DNA of 64,000 nt from assembly GCF_013761245.1 (NCBI RefSeq), contig NZ_JACDUT010000006.1, positions 124,001 to 188,000 on the forward strand. The letters run 5' to 3'. The translations under genes were made by a program, and so were the position numbers. Below, piece after piece: positions 1-8,244 of this stretch. The notes beneath the pieces were generated by a model that saw nothing but the letters and a program-made list of their open reading frames with translations, had not been told where the DNA came from and made no database searches. Positions within the stretch are counted from its first letter, which is position 1. Every line of letters begins with the position of its first letter. This stretch comes from Thermaerobacillus caldiproteolyticus (GTDB lineage: Bacteria; Bacillota; Bacilli; Bacillales; Anoxybacillaceae).

Positions 1-279
1 CTTTTGAGACACACGAATTCCTTGTTTGCGTAGTTCTTGCGTAATTTTCGGACTTCCGTAAATCTTGCGTGACTTGAGATACTCGTTCCGAATCTGTTGG
101 GTCAATTGTTCTTTTTTCTCTTTTTGGTTGCTTTTTGGGCGTTTCAGCCATGCATAATACCCACTTTTAGAAACACCGAGAACTTGGCACATCTTCACCA
201 CGCGAAATTCATTTCGATGTTGAAAAATGAACGCGTAAATTACTTCTGGTTTCTGGTGAAGATGCCTAACGCCTTTTTT
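1..279 (-). CDS. IS3-family transposase OrfB, N-terminal part, entered by -1 frameshift
   Basis: The minus-strand frame that is -1 to OrfA reads without a stop from the A6G run near 273-279 to the window edge. It passes through HLHQKPEVIYAFI and then the HTH_21-like segment VLGVSKSGYYAWLKRP and RKIYGSPKITQELRKQG. This is the start of the OrfB catalytic subunit. The DDE core lies beyond position 1, so its integrity cannot be judged. There is no independent start codon with a good ribosome binding site, which fits expression as an OrfAB fusion by ribosomal slippage. Confidence 0.82.
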
Positions 280-530
280 AGGATGGCTAATTCCTCCTCT
301 AACTCTTGATTGCGGCGGCGTAATTCGATGATTTCTTGATTTTGTGGCTTGATGTTTCCTGAACCTACAAAGCTTGTGCCATTGCTTTCTTTGTATTCTT
401 TGACCCAACGGTGAAGAGTGTTGTAAGCCAAACCTAACTCTTTTGCCACTTGGGCGATGGACTTGTCCCCCTCCAAGCATAACTCAACGGCTTGAATCTT
501 GTATTCTTGATCAAATGTTCTCTTTTTCAT
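240..530 (-). CDS. IS3-family transposase OrfA (helix-turn-helix protein)
   Basis: Encodes about 96 residues starting MKKRTFDQEYK. I prefer the start at 530 to a farther upstream one because the reading upstream is IS terminal sequence. The N-terminal half is a transposase_8-type helix-turn-helix that binds the inverted repeats (the IAQVAKELGLAYNTLHRWVK segment). The C-terminal third (ELRRRNQELEEELAILKKAL) is the leucine-zipper-like coiled coil found in OrfA proteins. OrfA alone usually represses or regulates transposition; the OrfAB fusion made by -1 slippage is the active transposase. The gene looks intact. Confidence 0.88.
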   Translation of the reverse strand: MKKRTFDQEYKIQAVELCLEGDKSIAQVAKELGLAYNTLHRWVKEYKESNGTSFVGSGNIKPQNQEIIELRRRNQELEEELAILKKALGIFTRNQK

Positions 531-603
531 GATTGGACACCTCGAACCGATTGTAATTAAGTTTATTATAATCTCTCTGTTCTCTGTGTCCACTTTTTAG
601 ACT

Positions 604-834
604 AACATCAATAACACCTAAGCACTTTACGACTTTGACTTCAAGACCTGTCTTTTCAAGAAACTCTCTTTTTAATGCATTTGTTAAACTTTCAGCTTCT
701 TCTAAGCTCCCTCCTGGAAGGTCAAAACGATTGATATAAGGTCCTCCATTTTTATTTATCACTAATAGTTTTCCATCTTCAAAATAAATGCCATATACTC
801 CAAAAGCTCGATGAAATTTCTTGTCTTTATCCAC
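604..834 (-). pseudogene. Nudix hydrolase, cut by the IS3-family element
   Basis: A GTG start at 834 follows AGGGGA at a good distance. About 77 native residues follow, ending at CLGVIDV, after which the frame runs into IS sequence. The Nudix box is visible (GSLEEAE, seven residues, then REFLEKTGL). It departs from the REUXEEXGU consensus in one acidic position (K for the second E), a residue that normally binds metal, so the protein may have been impaired even before insertion. The C-terminal half would lie left of the IS, outside the window. Confidence 0.85.
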
Positions 835-981
835 TTAGTTCCCCTACCTTAAACTTATAACTGTTTAGTCTGATTTCTACACTTAGTTTTATATCCCTTG
901 ATTAACTATCGTTAGTACATAAGGAAAAAGCGATCCCCTCTTGTTGAAGTATCGCACCCGTTCAGTGAAAGAAGCACCTTT

Positions 982-1263
982 TTATTTCTTTTCCAAAAAT
1001 GGTAGCAGCATATCCTCTACCCACCTTACGAACTTATCATGTACATCATCAAAATCATTTGCTTTGAACAATACGACACCAAAAGCCTTATCTATTTCAT
1101 AACCCAAACTACCGAACAATTTGCACATCTCATTATCTTTTAATTCGTTAAAAAATACATCCCAACTCCCCTCATCATTCCAAAATCCAGTAGCTGTTGT
1201 ATAAAAGTCTCTTTCTTCACAGTAATAATCTAAGTGCCAATGTCCATAATTTTTCTCAATCAT
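982..1263 (-). CDS. Hypothetical protein, 93 residues
   Basis: I do not recognise this protein. It is acidic and aromatic-rich (GHWHLDYYCEERDFY near the N-terminus, FVRWVEDMLLPFLEK at the end), with no membrane segment or signal peptide, so it is probably a small soluble cytoplasmic protein. The start at 1263 is supported by GAGAGGA upstream. It lies alone on the minus strand between the broken Nudix gene and a small membrane-protein gene, in an AT-rich zone full of transferred genes. Confidence 0.6.
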   Translation of the reverse strand: MIEKNYGHWHLDYYCEERDFYTTATGFWNDEGSWDVFFNELKDNEMCKLFGSLGYEIDKAFGVVLFKANDFDDVHDKFVRWVEDMLLPFLEKK

Positions 1264-1368
1264 AGTATTTATCCTCTCACTAAAACAGAATAAATCGTTT
1301 TGTGTTCTTGTTTATTTTAGATTTCAATTTCATTCACTGCAAATCGCTTATTCCAGACTTTTTTAATT

Positions 1369-1617
1369 TTACAAATATCTTGCTGCCCCGCCCATAAGAA
1401 TACCAGCCAGAACCACAAGTAATAAATACATAATACAAAGCGTGAAAACTACAAAAGCAAAACATTTCAAAAGTCCTGGTTCGCCTTTTTTAGCTAAAAT
1501 GAATCCTACCACCATTCCTAAAAGTGTCAGTCTATAATCCGTATGAGGTAAGTTAAACAGTATTAGAGTGAGTATGATTATTGAAATTAGATTAAAATAC
1601 TTTTTTATCTTTTTCAC
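1369..1617 (-). CDS. Small membrane protein, 82 residues
   Basis: The start is GTG at 1617 after AAAGGG. A lysine-rich N-terminus (KKIKKYF) is followed by three hydrophobic stretches at about residues 9-22, 30-43 and 52-76, so three short membrane passes are likely. I recognise no family and cannot assign a function. It is separated from the upstream and downstream genes by AT-rich spacers and may be a single-gene transcript. Confidence 0.5.
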   Translation of the reverse strand: MKKIKKYFNLISIIILTLILFNLPHTDYRLTLLGMVVGFILAKKGEPGLLKCFAFVVFTLCIMYLLLVVLAGILMGGAARYL

Positions 1618-2164
1618 CTGTTTATCCCTTTCTGTTTACAATTTATTCCTTATTATTTACATTTTCTCACAAACAGATACAAATTCAATAGGTTCTAAGA
1701 TACATAGAATGAACTTAAAATTATTCTAGTACCAGAACCGAATTCTTTGACGGAGTCTAATGTAAAGCCGGAACAGCGCGGGCTTTGTTTCCGAATAACA
1801 CCGTATTGACAAAATAGCGGATCAGCGTTAAGCTGGTGATCGTTTTTGTTTGACTGGCTCATCTTCTCCACGTTCCGCCGCTTTTTCATCCCATACATAA
1901 GAGCTGTATTCCCGGAATGTTTCTTTGCAGCAATCATTGTCTTTTTATTTAACGCTGTTGCTACATTTCGGATTCCATCTAGCACGTCATTCTTTGTTAA
2001 CCAAAACATCTAATGTATCTATAATTTACTTCAACAAAAATATCCATTTGCTTTAAGAATTCTTCTTCGGCGGAAATACAAAACAGATTTCTCTTCTATT
2101 TCTTTCGCAAGTTTAAGCAAAGTAAAATATCTCGGAATTCATTTTTCTTCCTCTCTCAAAAAAG
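1618..2164. other. AT-rich stretch without a gene I can support
   Basis: A 104-codon minus-strand reading (1695-2009) is open and begins MFWLTKNDVLDG, but its composition is odd, no ribosome binding site is convincing and I recognise no family. It may be a relic. The rest is AT-rich spacer. Confidence 0.4.
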
Positions 2165-2197
2165 TAAAAACAGGACTATTATTGTCCTGTTTCTAAG
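2165..2197 (-). terminator. Rho-independent terminator (minus strand)
   Basis: Inverted repeat AACAGGAC / GTCCTGTT around a short AT loop, followed on the minus strand by a T run. It sits just after the end of the degenerate minus-strand gene at 2196-2990. Confidence 0.7.
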
Positions 2198-2990
2198 TTC
2201 CAAAAAAACTCAACAAAATCTCGTCCAAATCTAGATATTTGTAAGCCATCTTTGACTTTGGTAATGAACGTTTATATCCAAGGGTTGTTAATTCATCTAA
2301 ATAAGCATATAATTATTTAAATACTCTGTATATTTTAACTGAATCATCATTTATACTTAAATCTGTTTTTGTTGTAAACAAACTAAGTTCCGACGTACAG
2401 ACTCATCCTGCTCGTAACTTAGTCGATGTCTTTTCATAACATCTTCATAGGTTTTTCTTTCAGCATCATTTACCCAATAATGTGATGAATACATGAACCT
2501 TAGAAGACAGCATAATAAGTTAACACAAGATCTTCTGTAACTTGAGCATGTTCTGTGATATTAACAAAACCATTAACCACAAATTTTATCTTTTCCTCTT
2601 AACCAAATAGTTGGTCAATTTTGCTTTTTTTCCCTTCTGTTTTACATCTAAAATTACCCTTATTTCTTCAATTTTTGAATACAATCGCCGGTAAATTTCT
2701 TTATGTTCCGTTCAAAACGAGCTCACTTATAACCGGATATAGCTCCATATACTCTTGGAATTAATGAAGCTCCTGCATCAACCAATATCTCTCGAAATAT
2801 TCCGTAAATGTTTCTTTGGCGATATTTGCTACGGTATCACTTCCTACATCGTAGTATCGATGGCAGTATCCTTTACAGAATCTTTAATATCATTTTTTAC
2901 TTTGCTTTTCCTTTCCCTTCACCGTTTCCAACTTAATGCGACAAACGGAGATATTTTCCTACATTTTCTATTCATCAAATATCAACAAAA
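2196..2990 (-). pseudogene. Relic of a roughly 260-residue conserved hypothetical protein
   Basis: Stepping between the three minus-strand frames recovers one continuous protein-like reading. It passes through DTVANIAKETFTEYFERYW, RFERNIKKFTGDCIQKL, NITEHAQVTEDLVLTYYAV, WVNDAERKTYEDVMKRH and LDELTTLGYKRSLPK, ending next to the terminator. At least five frameshifts and some stops separate these blocks. The order and spacing resemble an unannotated protein common in Bacillus accessory DNA, but I cannot name a function. It is clearly dead. Confidence 0.6.
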
Positions 2991-3108
2991 CCCAATTCAT
3001 CATAATTAAGATTTAGTTTATTTTGTACAAAAAATGTTTAAATTTCTCAAAAAAATGGCATAAAGTTCCTTCGTTAAAAATATAAAGGTAACAAAGGAGG
3101 TGGAACAT

Positions 3109-3192
3109 ATGAACAAAATGTATTTAGCTTTTTCAGCTTTCTGTTTTTTTATCATCACCTTCCTTGCTCTAATCGTGGTTCTTGTCAGATAG
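3109..3192 (+). CDS. 27-residue hydrophobic peptide
   Basis: The ATG at 3109 follows a near-perfect AAAGGAGGTGG ribosome binding site. The peptide is MNKMYLAFSAFC followed by a run of hydrophobic residues ending VVLVR, a single membrane-spanning helix. A hairpin terminator follows within 20 bases, so this looks like a complete single-gene transcription unit. Similar tiny membrane peptides occur in spore formers, but I cannot assign this one. Confidence 0.55.
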   Translation: MNKMYLAFSAFCFFIITFLALIVVLVR

Positions 3193-3207
3193 CAGTTCAT
3201 TCCTTCA

Positions 3208-3240
3208 CCTGGTACTGCCATACCGGGTGATTTTTTTATT
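3208..3240 (+). terminator. Terminator after the 27-residue peptide gene
   Basis: TCACCTGGTA / TACCGGGTGA inverted repeat (one T-G pair) followed by TTTTTTT. Confidence 0.75.
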
Positions 3241-3523
3241 TTCACGGTTATATATTTATACACAAAATGAACTAAAAATTACAAAAATAATTAAAAAATT
3301 ATGACTTTTTTACTCGTCCTATCGTTCCATGCTTGTCGTCTTGCTTCTTATTTAGCACATATTTTAGTTAGAATATATACTCAAACCACATAAAATGCCC
3401 CCGTCGCATCCAACGTGCGAGATCGTGATGTTATAACCATATTTCAATAACAACAAGTATATTCAAGTAATTTGGAGCAAATATTATAAACTGTTACAAA
3501 TCAAAAGGAGGTCATTATTTATA

Positions 3524-3703
3524 ATGAACACACAACGGGCGAAAGAAATTGCTGCTTCACCAGTTATGGCTAATGTAACCTATAATGGCGTACCTATCTA
3601 TATTGAACAGGTGGATGAACAAAATGGAACAGCTACAATCTATCCCCTTGACGAACCAAAGAATAAACAAAAAGTTTCTGTATCCAGCTTAAAAGAGCAT
3701 TGA
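3524..3703 (+). CDS. sspH: H-type small acid-soluble spore protein
   Basis: The 59-residue product begins MNTQRAKEIAASPVMANV and ends VSVSSLKEH. This matches the SspH family end to end: conserved N-terminal QRAKEI, central GVPIYIEQVDE, C-terminal SLKE. H-type SASPs are minor, forespore-made spore-core proteins. The start at 3524 has AAAAGGAGG at a good distance, and a terminator follows at 3749. The gene stands alone in accessory-looking DNA. In B. subtilis sspH is expressed by SigG; I did not find a clear SigG promoter by eye. Confidence 0.88.
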   Translation: MNTQRAKEIAASPVMANVTYNGVPIYIEQVDEQNGTATIYPLDEPKNKQKVSVSSLKEH

Positions 3704-3748
3704 TTTGTCAAGTATTCTCCCAATCAAATAAAGCAATAGCATTTAATA

Positions 3749-3775
3749 AAACACCACCCTCAGAGTGGTGTTTTC
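3749..3775 (+). terminator. Terminator after sspH
   Basis: AACACCACCCT / AGAGTGGTGTTTT hairpin with T run. Confidence 0.8.
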
Positions 3776-3829
3776 ATGCTTGATTAAGCTCATTTGCGTC
3801 TTCTTTAACGATCCTGCTCCGTTAGCTTA

Positions 3830-4166
3830 GAAGAAAATCAACAATACTCTTAAATACGCTCCGCATCTTGCTTCCCCCTCACACATAAACGCAAGAGGCA
3901 ACCGGGCTGACCTCAATTCGCCAAGAAAGAGTGGCGTTAAAGCGAATAAATTAGAAACGAATGATTTAAAAGCCAATGAAGTTTTTACGTGTAAGGATTT
4001 GCGCCTTGCACGCATAATTCCTTTCTCCAACGGTAATCATATTCTCTTTCGCTCATCTGTCATCGTATCGTTTATGCTCCTGCGGCTTATACTGCTCACA
4101 ATACCTTTCCACAGTCAGATTAGGACAACGGGGAAAAGAGCAAGGCTTCTTTGGTCTGCTTAGCAT
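3830..4166 (-). pseudogene. Phage-type HNH endonuclease relic
   Basis: From ATG at 4166 (GGAGTGATTTT upstream) the minus strand reads KPCSFPRCPNLTVERYCEQ and HKRYDDR, the zinc-ribbon-like N-terminus of the HNH endonucleases that sit beside phage terminase genes. A stop follows. The expected YDYRWRKE segment continues in another frame, and a HPLC-V-like stretch appears further on in a third. The HNH catalytic core itself is not recoverable. These enzymes nick cos DNA during packaging, so this relic marks former phage DNA. Confidence 0.65.
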
Positions 4167-4272
4167 AAAATCACTCCACCAAAAATGGATGTCTTAGAAT
4201 CATTCATTGTTCCTTCTTCACGAACAAATTCTTTTACTTCTACATATATTGTTATTGAAAGGAGGAAGTAGT

Positions 4273-4458
4273 ATGGATAACTTCGTGTTCTTGTACTTAG
4301 CTTGCATCCTTGCTGGTTTTGCACTAATAAACCTTCCTTTAGCCGGTTCACTTTTAGCTGGCATAAAACCAGTAACGTCCTTAATTGGGATTTTAACTAT
4401 TCTTGTTTTTTCATTAGTCCTTATATTCAAAGGAATAATAGCCCTAGTAGGTAAATAA
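4273..4458 (+). CDS. 61-residue membrane protein, copy A
   Basis: The start at 4273 follows AAAGGAGGAAG. Two hydrophobic segments (about residues 3-25 and 34-57) flank a short polar turn containing KPVTS, so the protein should form a membrane hairpin. The C-terminus is GIIALVGK. I recognise no family. Its near-identical paralogue at 12585 differs by about nine residues, mostly conservative, suggesting both were under selection for some time. A strong terminator follows directly, so it is a monocistronic unit. Confidence 0.65.
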   Translation: MDNFVFLYLACILAGFALINLPLAGSLLAGIKPVTSLIGILTILVFSLVLIFKGIIALVGK

Positions 4459-4463
4459 ACCTT

Positions 4464-4497
4464 ATGGACTCAGGCTCTTGCCTGAGTCTGTTTTTTC
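4464..4497 (+). terminator. Terminator after membrane protein copy A
   Basis: GACTCAGGC-TCTT-GCCTGAGTC hairpin followed by TGTTTTTT. Confidence 0.85.
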
Positions 4498-4776
4498 TCT
4501 TCACCTAGTATTAAGAAGTTCTTGAGAGAAAAAACGTCACCCCGATCGGAGCGACATCCTGCTTTAATAAACTATCCGCGATATCATCACAACACGTCTA
4601 AACAGAAATATTCCGTCCTCTTTCTTTCCGTTTTCTGTCCCTTTAAAAACAAATCTCTGTTAAAGAATGTTGTTGATTATCCTGTTCAACTAACAAAGCA
4701 GGATAGGTTGAAGAAGGAATTACAAGATTACCATAGAGAAATTGGACATGTAAAAAAGTAAAAGTGGTGAACTTTA

Positions 4777-5673
4777 ATGAATAAATTATCCAAAAATCGG
4801 TTTGAACAAGCAAAAACTTTTTTAAAATCAAAAGCAAGAAAATTAGAACGTGCTCTGTTCGAATTTGAATTTGAAAATGGAAGCAAGGAACATGTTGTAA
4901 AACAATTAAAGACTTATCAAAATGAAGATGGCGGTTTTGGGAACGGATTAGAGCCTGATTTTAGATGTAAGGAATCTTCAGCACTAGCAACAGCAATCGG
5001 TCTTCACTATCTATCTAGAGCAGATGCGGATGAAACAGATGAAATGGTCAAGAAAGCCGTTAATTATTTATTAAATACGTTTAACAAAGAAAAAATGGGA
5101 TGGCAAATTGTTCCGAAAGAAGTGAAAACAGCTCCTCGTGCTAGTTGGTGGAATTATATTGAAAATTGGGAATGGGAAATCCCAGTGCAGAAATCATTGG
5201 TCTTCTTCATCATTATAAAGGATTAGTGCCTACTGAATTCTTGGATGATGTGACTCAATATGCCATTGATTATGTAAATCATTTAAATAAATTTGAACAT
5301 CACGAGTTACTTAGTTTCCTAAAGCTATCAGAGAAATTACCTGACAAACAATACAACCTAATGTCTAACAAATTACGAGAAATGGTGAAAGCTTGTGTTA
5401 CCGATGCCCCAGAAAAATGGGATTCCTATTGCCTTCAACCAATTCAAGTTGTAAATTCACCTAGGTCAGAATACTACGATTTATTTGCAGATATAATCCC
5501 GATGAATCTAAATTATTTAGTAACGAAGCAAACAAAAGATGGATATTGGGAGCCTACTTGGGTCCTAGGGACAATTTGAAGAGGAATGGGAAACGGCAAA
5601 AGAAGAGTGGAGAGGTTGGTTAACGCTTGAATATTTAAGGATTCTTCGTTCTTTTGGCCATATAGAAAATTAA
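4777..5673 (+). pseudogene. Terpenoid-cyclase/prenyltransferase-fold protein, two frameshifts
   Basis: Three overlapping frames join into one protein of about 298 residues. The N-terminal part contains YQNEDGGFGNGLEPDFR, the repeat motif of the squalene-cyclase/protein-prenyltransferase alpha-toroid fold. The frame shifts near 5175 (native reading ...NPSAEIIGLLHHYKG) and again near 5570, where an early stop replaces GQFEEEWETAKEEWRGWL. The end at 5673 is natural (RSFGHIEN, stop). Homologues of this type occur in the B. cereus group; the substrate is unknown. Both lesions are single-base indels, so sequencing error is possible. Confidence 0.75.
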
Positions 5674-5683
5674 AACGCAATCC

Positions 5684-5805
5684 ATCCTGAAAATTAATAT
5701 TTTCCTTCTTCATAATGGTTCCGCATAGATGCGGCATAGTTGTCTCCCATAGAATCCATCATCTGTGGTGCCCCGCAGCGATGTATGGGTAGCTAATATA
5801 GAATA
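5684..5805. repeat. Structured intergenic repeat, copy 1
   Basis: Aligns with 14292-14412. Shared blocks in order: ATCCTGAAAAT-AAT, CCGCAT-A-ATGCGG hairpin, TGTCTCCCAT, GCAGCGATG-ATGGGT-GCTAA. The CTCCCAT and ATGGGT blocks can pair around the middle, giving a compact multi-stem fold. It lies between two transferred genes. It looks like an intergenic MITE or structured RNA, similar in kind to bcr repeats of the B. cereus group, but I cannot identify it exactly. Confidence 0.7.
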
Positions 5806-5840
5806 GTTGATTAATTTCTTTTAATATGGAGCGGTATTAC

Positions 5841-6232
5841 ATGAAAAAATGGTTTGGTTCGGTGGAGATATGTATAAATGATCATGCAGAATTACTCATG
5901 GTGTTGCAAGGCAAATCAGGAGAAACAAAAACGTGGTCTATTCCTTCAAGGAAGTTAGAAAACAACGAAACTTTTTCAGAATGTTGTATTAGAGAAATAA
6001 ATGAAGAAACAGGCTATGATGTTCAATTAGTTGAAGAAGTATATAAAATATTTCATACGAGGTTCATTATTTTTTGACAAAGGTAATTGGTGGAGAACGT
6101 AAAATTCAAGACCCCGATAATCTAATTTACGATATTGATTGGAAATCAGCAGAGGAAATTAAAAAATTAGAGCTGCCCTACTCTGAAGATAGAGAATTTT
6201 TAATCAACGATATTCAAAGAAATTTAAAGTAA
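5841..6232 (+). pseudogene. Nudix hydrolase with one frameshift
   Basis: From ATG at 5841 (GGAG upstream) the frame reads to about 6055, then continues in the -1 frame as YEVHYFLTKVIGG to a natural stop at 6232, giving about 130 residues in all. The REINEETGYDV half of the Nudix box is intact, but the usual GG pair at its start is SR, so one conserved glycine is lost. Nudix enzymes cleave nucleoside-diphosphate-linked compounds; no substrate can be inferred. This is a second damaged Nudix gene, unrelated in detail to that at 604-834. Confidence 0.75.
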
Positions 6233-6425
6233 ATTTCTTTTTGTTTCTTTTTGCACTAGCGGGGGCATTTCTGCAACAAGAACAGAAGTGCTTTTTTATT
6301 CAACTAAAGGGCGGTTTAATTAAAGAAAAAGTAATTTGCTAGTTTTGATATAATTTTTAATATAATTAGTACGCTAATTCTCGAAAGTGAAATTAATTTG
6401 AATTATGATGTGAGGTTGTTAATGT

Positions 6426-7133
6426 ATGAAAAAAAGGATAGTTACATTTGGGATAGTGATATTAGCCATTTTCCTTTTATTATACGGTACATATAAACTA
6501 ATGAATTCAAGAACATACCAGTTATTTGGAGGATTAACTAGTCACATAGATACAGACCAAAAAGTAGTTGCGTTGACTTTTGATGACGGGCCGACAAAAA
6601 ATGTAGAGAAAATATTGCCTCTTTTGGATAAATACAATGCGAAAGCTACCTTTTTTGTAATTGGAAATGAACTGAAGAAAAATCTAAAGTTAGGAAAAGA
6701 GATAGCAGAATCTGGACATCAAATCGGAAATCATACATATTCTCATAAACGAATGATTTTCAAAAAACCTTCTTTTATCAAGCAGGAAATTGAAATGACC
6801 AACCAATTGATTCGAAAGACAGGTTATAAAGGAGAAATAGACTTTCGTCCACCTAATGGAAAAAAACTGCTTGGTTTACCCTATTATTTGAAAAAACATC
6901 ACATAGAAACCATTACATGGAGTCTTGAACCCGACACCTATTATTCTTCAGTTTCTGACAAAGTGAACTATGTAAATAAAAATGTAAAACCAGGAACCAT
7001 TATTTTGTTACATCCAATGTATGATGAGACTGGTAACGAATTAAAAACCATTGAAGGAATATTAGATTCTTTATCAAAAAAAGGTTATCAATTTGTCACG
7101 GTTAATGAACTACAAAAGTTGCAGAATAAGTAA
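6426..7133 (+). CDS. Polysaccharide deacetylase (NodB/CE4), membrane-anchored
   Basis: A 235-residue protein with a basic N-terminus and a hydrophobic helix at about residues 5-22 (signal anchor), then a complete CE4 domain. Motifs seen are TFDDGP (motif 1, catalytic base and metal Asp), HTYSH (motif 2, metal histidines), RPPNG (motif 3) and LLHPM (motif 5 His). Such enzymes remove N-acetyl groups from peptidoglycan or related glycans outside the cell. All key residues are present, unlike most neighbours. Start at 6426 with GTGAGG upstream. It resembles B. cereus-group deacetylases; the exact glycan is unknown. Confidence 0.88.
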   Translation: MKKRIVTFGIVILAIFLLLYGTYKLMNSRTYQLFGGLTSHIDTDQKVVALTFDDGPTKNVEKILPLLDKYNAKATFFVIGNELKKNLKLGKEIAESGHQIGNHTYSHKRMIFKKPSFIKQEIEMTNQLIRKTGYKGEIDFRPPNGKKLLGLPYYLKKHHIETITWSLEPDTYYSSVSDKVNYVNKNVKPGTIILLHPMYDETGNELKTIEGILDSLSKKGYQFVTVNELQKLQNK

Positions 7134-7243
7134 ATGAATAGGAAATGGCTTAAAAAGCTTATTTTACAATATGTCATTTTTAAAATACTTTTTCGAAGAA
7201 CCTACACGTCATAATATTCCTGTCCCAAAATCCTGTTTCTTTC

Positions 7244-7711
7244 TCATATTGAATGGGTAGAAATCTTCAAAATATAAGACCTCATCCGAGCGTAGTAAAG
7301 TACCTCAAGCAAAATACAAATAATAAAATCAATAATGTTTGTTGAATCTGTATAAAATCCAAAGTATCCTCCTATGGGAATATATAAACCAACCATAACA
7401 ATACCGAGGAATAAAATCCTTATGCTTATAGGCAAACCAATACATACAAACCTTTCAATAAAATCCTGATTGTCGCCTCTTTTATTAGCCTTATAACAAA
7501 AGATTACGCCTAAAAAATTAATAGCTATAGAGAAAAAACTATATAGGACATCATAAATATTAGCCTTGCTATAAATACCTAACCAATATGATAGTTCCAC
7601 GGAAATTGTTTCCACCAATATAAATGCTAGTAAATATTGCATTTTCTTCTGTGGTGTTATCTTTTTTTGCATTAATTCTTCAGCCAATGCTTTAACATTC
7701 CAAAAATACAT
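7244..7711 (-). CDS. Hypothetical integral membrane protein, 155 residues
   Basis: Four hydrophobic stretches (about residues 24-46, 54-72, 95-115, 122-142) follow a soluble N-terminal segment with a lysine-rich stretch (QKKITPQKKMQY). A strong AGGGGAG ribosome binding site precedes the start at 7711. I recognise no family. The size, the topology and an N-terminal part reminiscent of accessory-regulator (AgrB-like) proteins are suggestive only; the AgrB catalytic His/Cys pair is not evident. It converges with the deacetylase gene. Confidence 0.6.
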   Translation of the reverse strand: MYFWNVKALAEELMQKKITPQKKMQYLLAFILVETISVELSYWLGIYSKANIYDVLYSFFSIAINFLGVIFCYKANKRGDNQDFIERFVCIGLPISIRILFLGIVMVGLYIPIGGYFGFYTDSTNIIDFIICILLEVLYYARMRSYILKISTHSI

Positions 7712-8244
7712 AACATCATCTCCCCTATTATATTTGTAGGAATTTAGAAACTGCTGATTTCTTTCATATCATCTTATTACAAATGGGATTCAACAATTTC
7801 CGACTATCCTCCTTCAAAAATCGTGTTTGCATAACCCTTCATGCAAAATTTCATATTGCCGGCACCACATTTCGTTCCCCGCTTGCAATACTTTATGCCA
7901 TGCTCTATCGCCATATACGAGAAGACAGGATAAGGCTTATCAAGACCTGAAATCCAAAAATAAAAGTAAGCACATATTAATCGTTTGCTTACCTTTTGTT
8001 TTTCTTATTGAACTAATGCTTTCGTTAGGTAAATATTGGAGAAAGTTAATAATAACATACAAGTTTGCAATGTGTATCTTATCGCGCAAGAATCAACATA
8101 AAAATGAAACTTAGTGCTGACACTACAAACAAAGAAAAATATGTTGTACGCACAGCCCCGTATCAAATAACAAAGATGACGTTGAAATTTTTACAAAAGC
8201 TCTTGCTCTTATTTAGCGACGCTGTCCAATGTGATGGGGATATA
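7712..8244. other. Non-coding or degenerate stretch
   Basis: No open frame with a plausible start and composition. Short readings on both strands appear random. It ends where the alkA relic begins. Confidence 0.5.

Larger units (their letters stand above)
1..604 (-). mobile_element. IS3-family (IS150-group) insertion sequence, partial at window edge
   Basis: Two overlapping transposase frames on the minus strand (orfA, then orfB in the -1 frame) joined over an A-AAA-AAG slippery heptamer are the signature of the IS3 family. The orfA-proximal end lies near 597-604, where a terminal sequence containing GTCTAAAAAGTGGACAC joins the coding sequence of a Nudix gene. The other end, and so the target duplication, is outside the window. 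The exact terminal base is not certain. Confidence 0.85.
4174..4590. repeat. 417-bp duplicated segment, copy A
   Basis: Closely matches 12486-12908 in direct orientation (offset 8312 over the gene). Conservation covers the leader, a 61-codon gene, its terminator and about 90 bases beyond, including a minus-strand reading with DSLLKQDV in both copies. The leader carries a conserved inverted repeat, TTGTTC-N9-GAACAA, at 4207-4227. Differences are scattered substitutions, so the duplication is not recent. Confidence 0.9.

Noticed and set aside
2755-3009. 84-codon plus-strand frame with hydrophobic residues
   Set aside because: Antisense to the multi-frame minus-strand relic at 2196-2990; no ribosome binding site.
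3018-3263. 81-codon minus-strand frame
   Set aside because: Antisense to the 27-residue peptide gene and its terminator, which have clear signals.
4522-4761. 79-codon plus-strand frame ending LQDYHREIGHVKK
   Set aside because: Its first half lies in the duplicated segment. The tail may be a relic of some gene but has no start or recognised family.
7827-8114. 95-codon plus-strand frame
   Set aside because: No ribosome binding site, odd composition and no recognised family.
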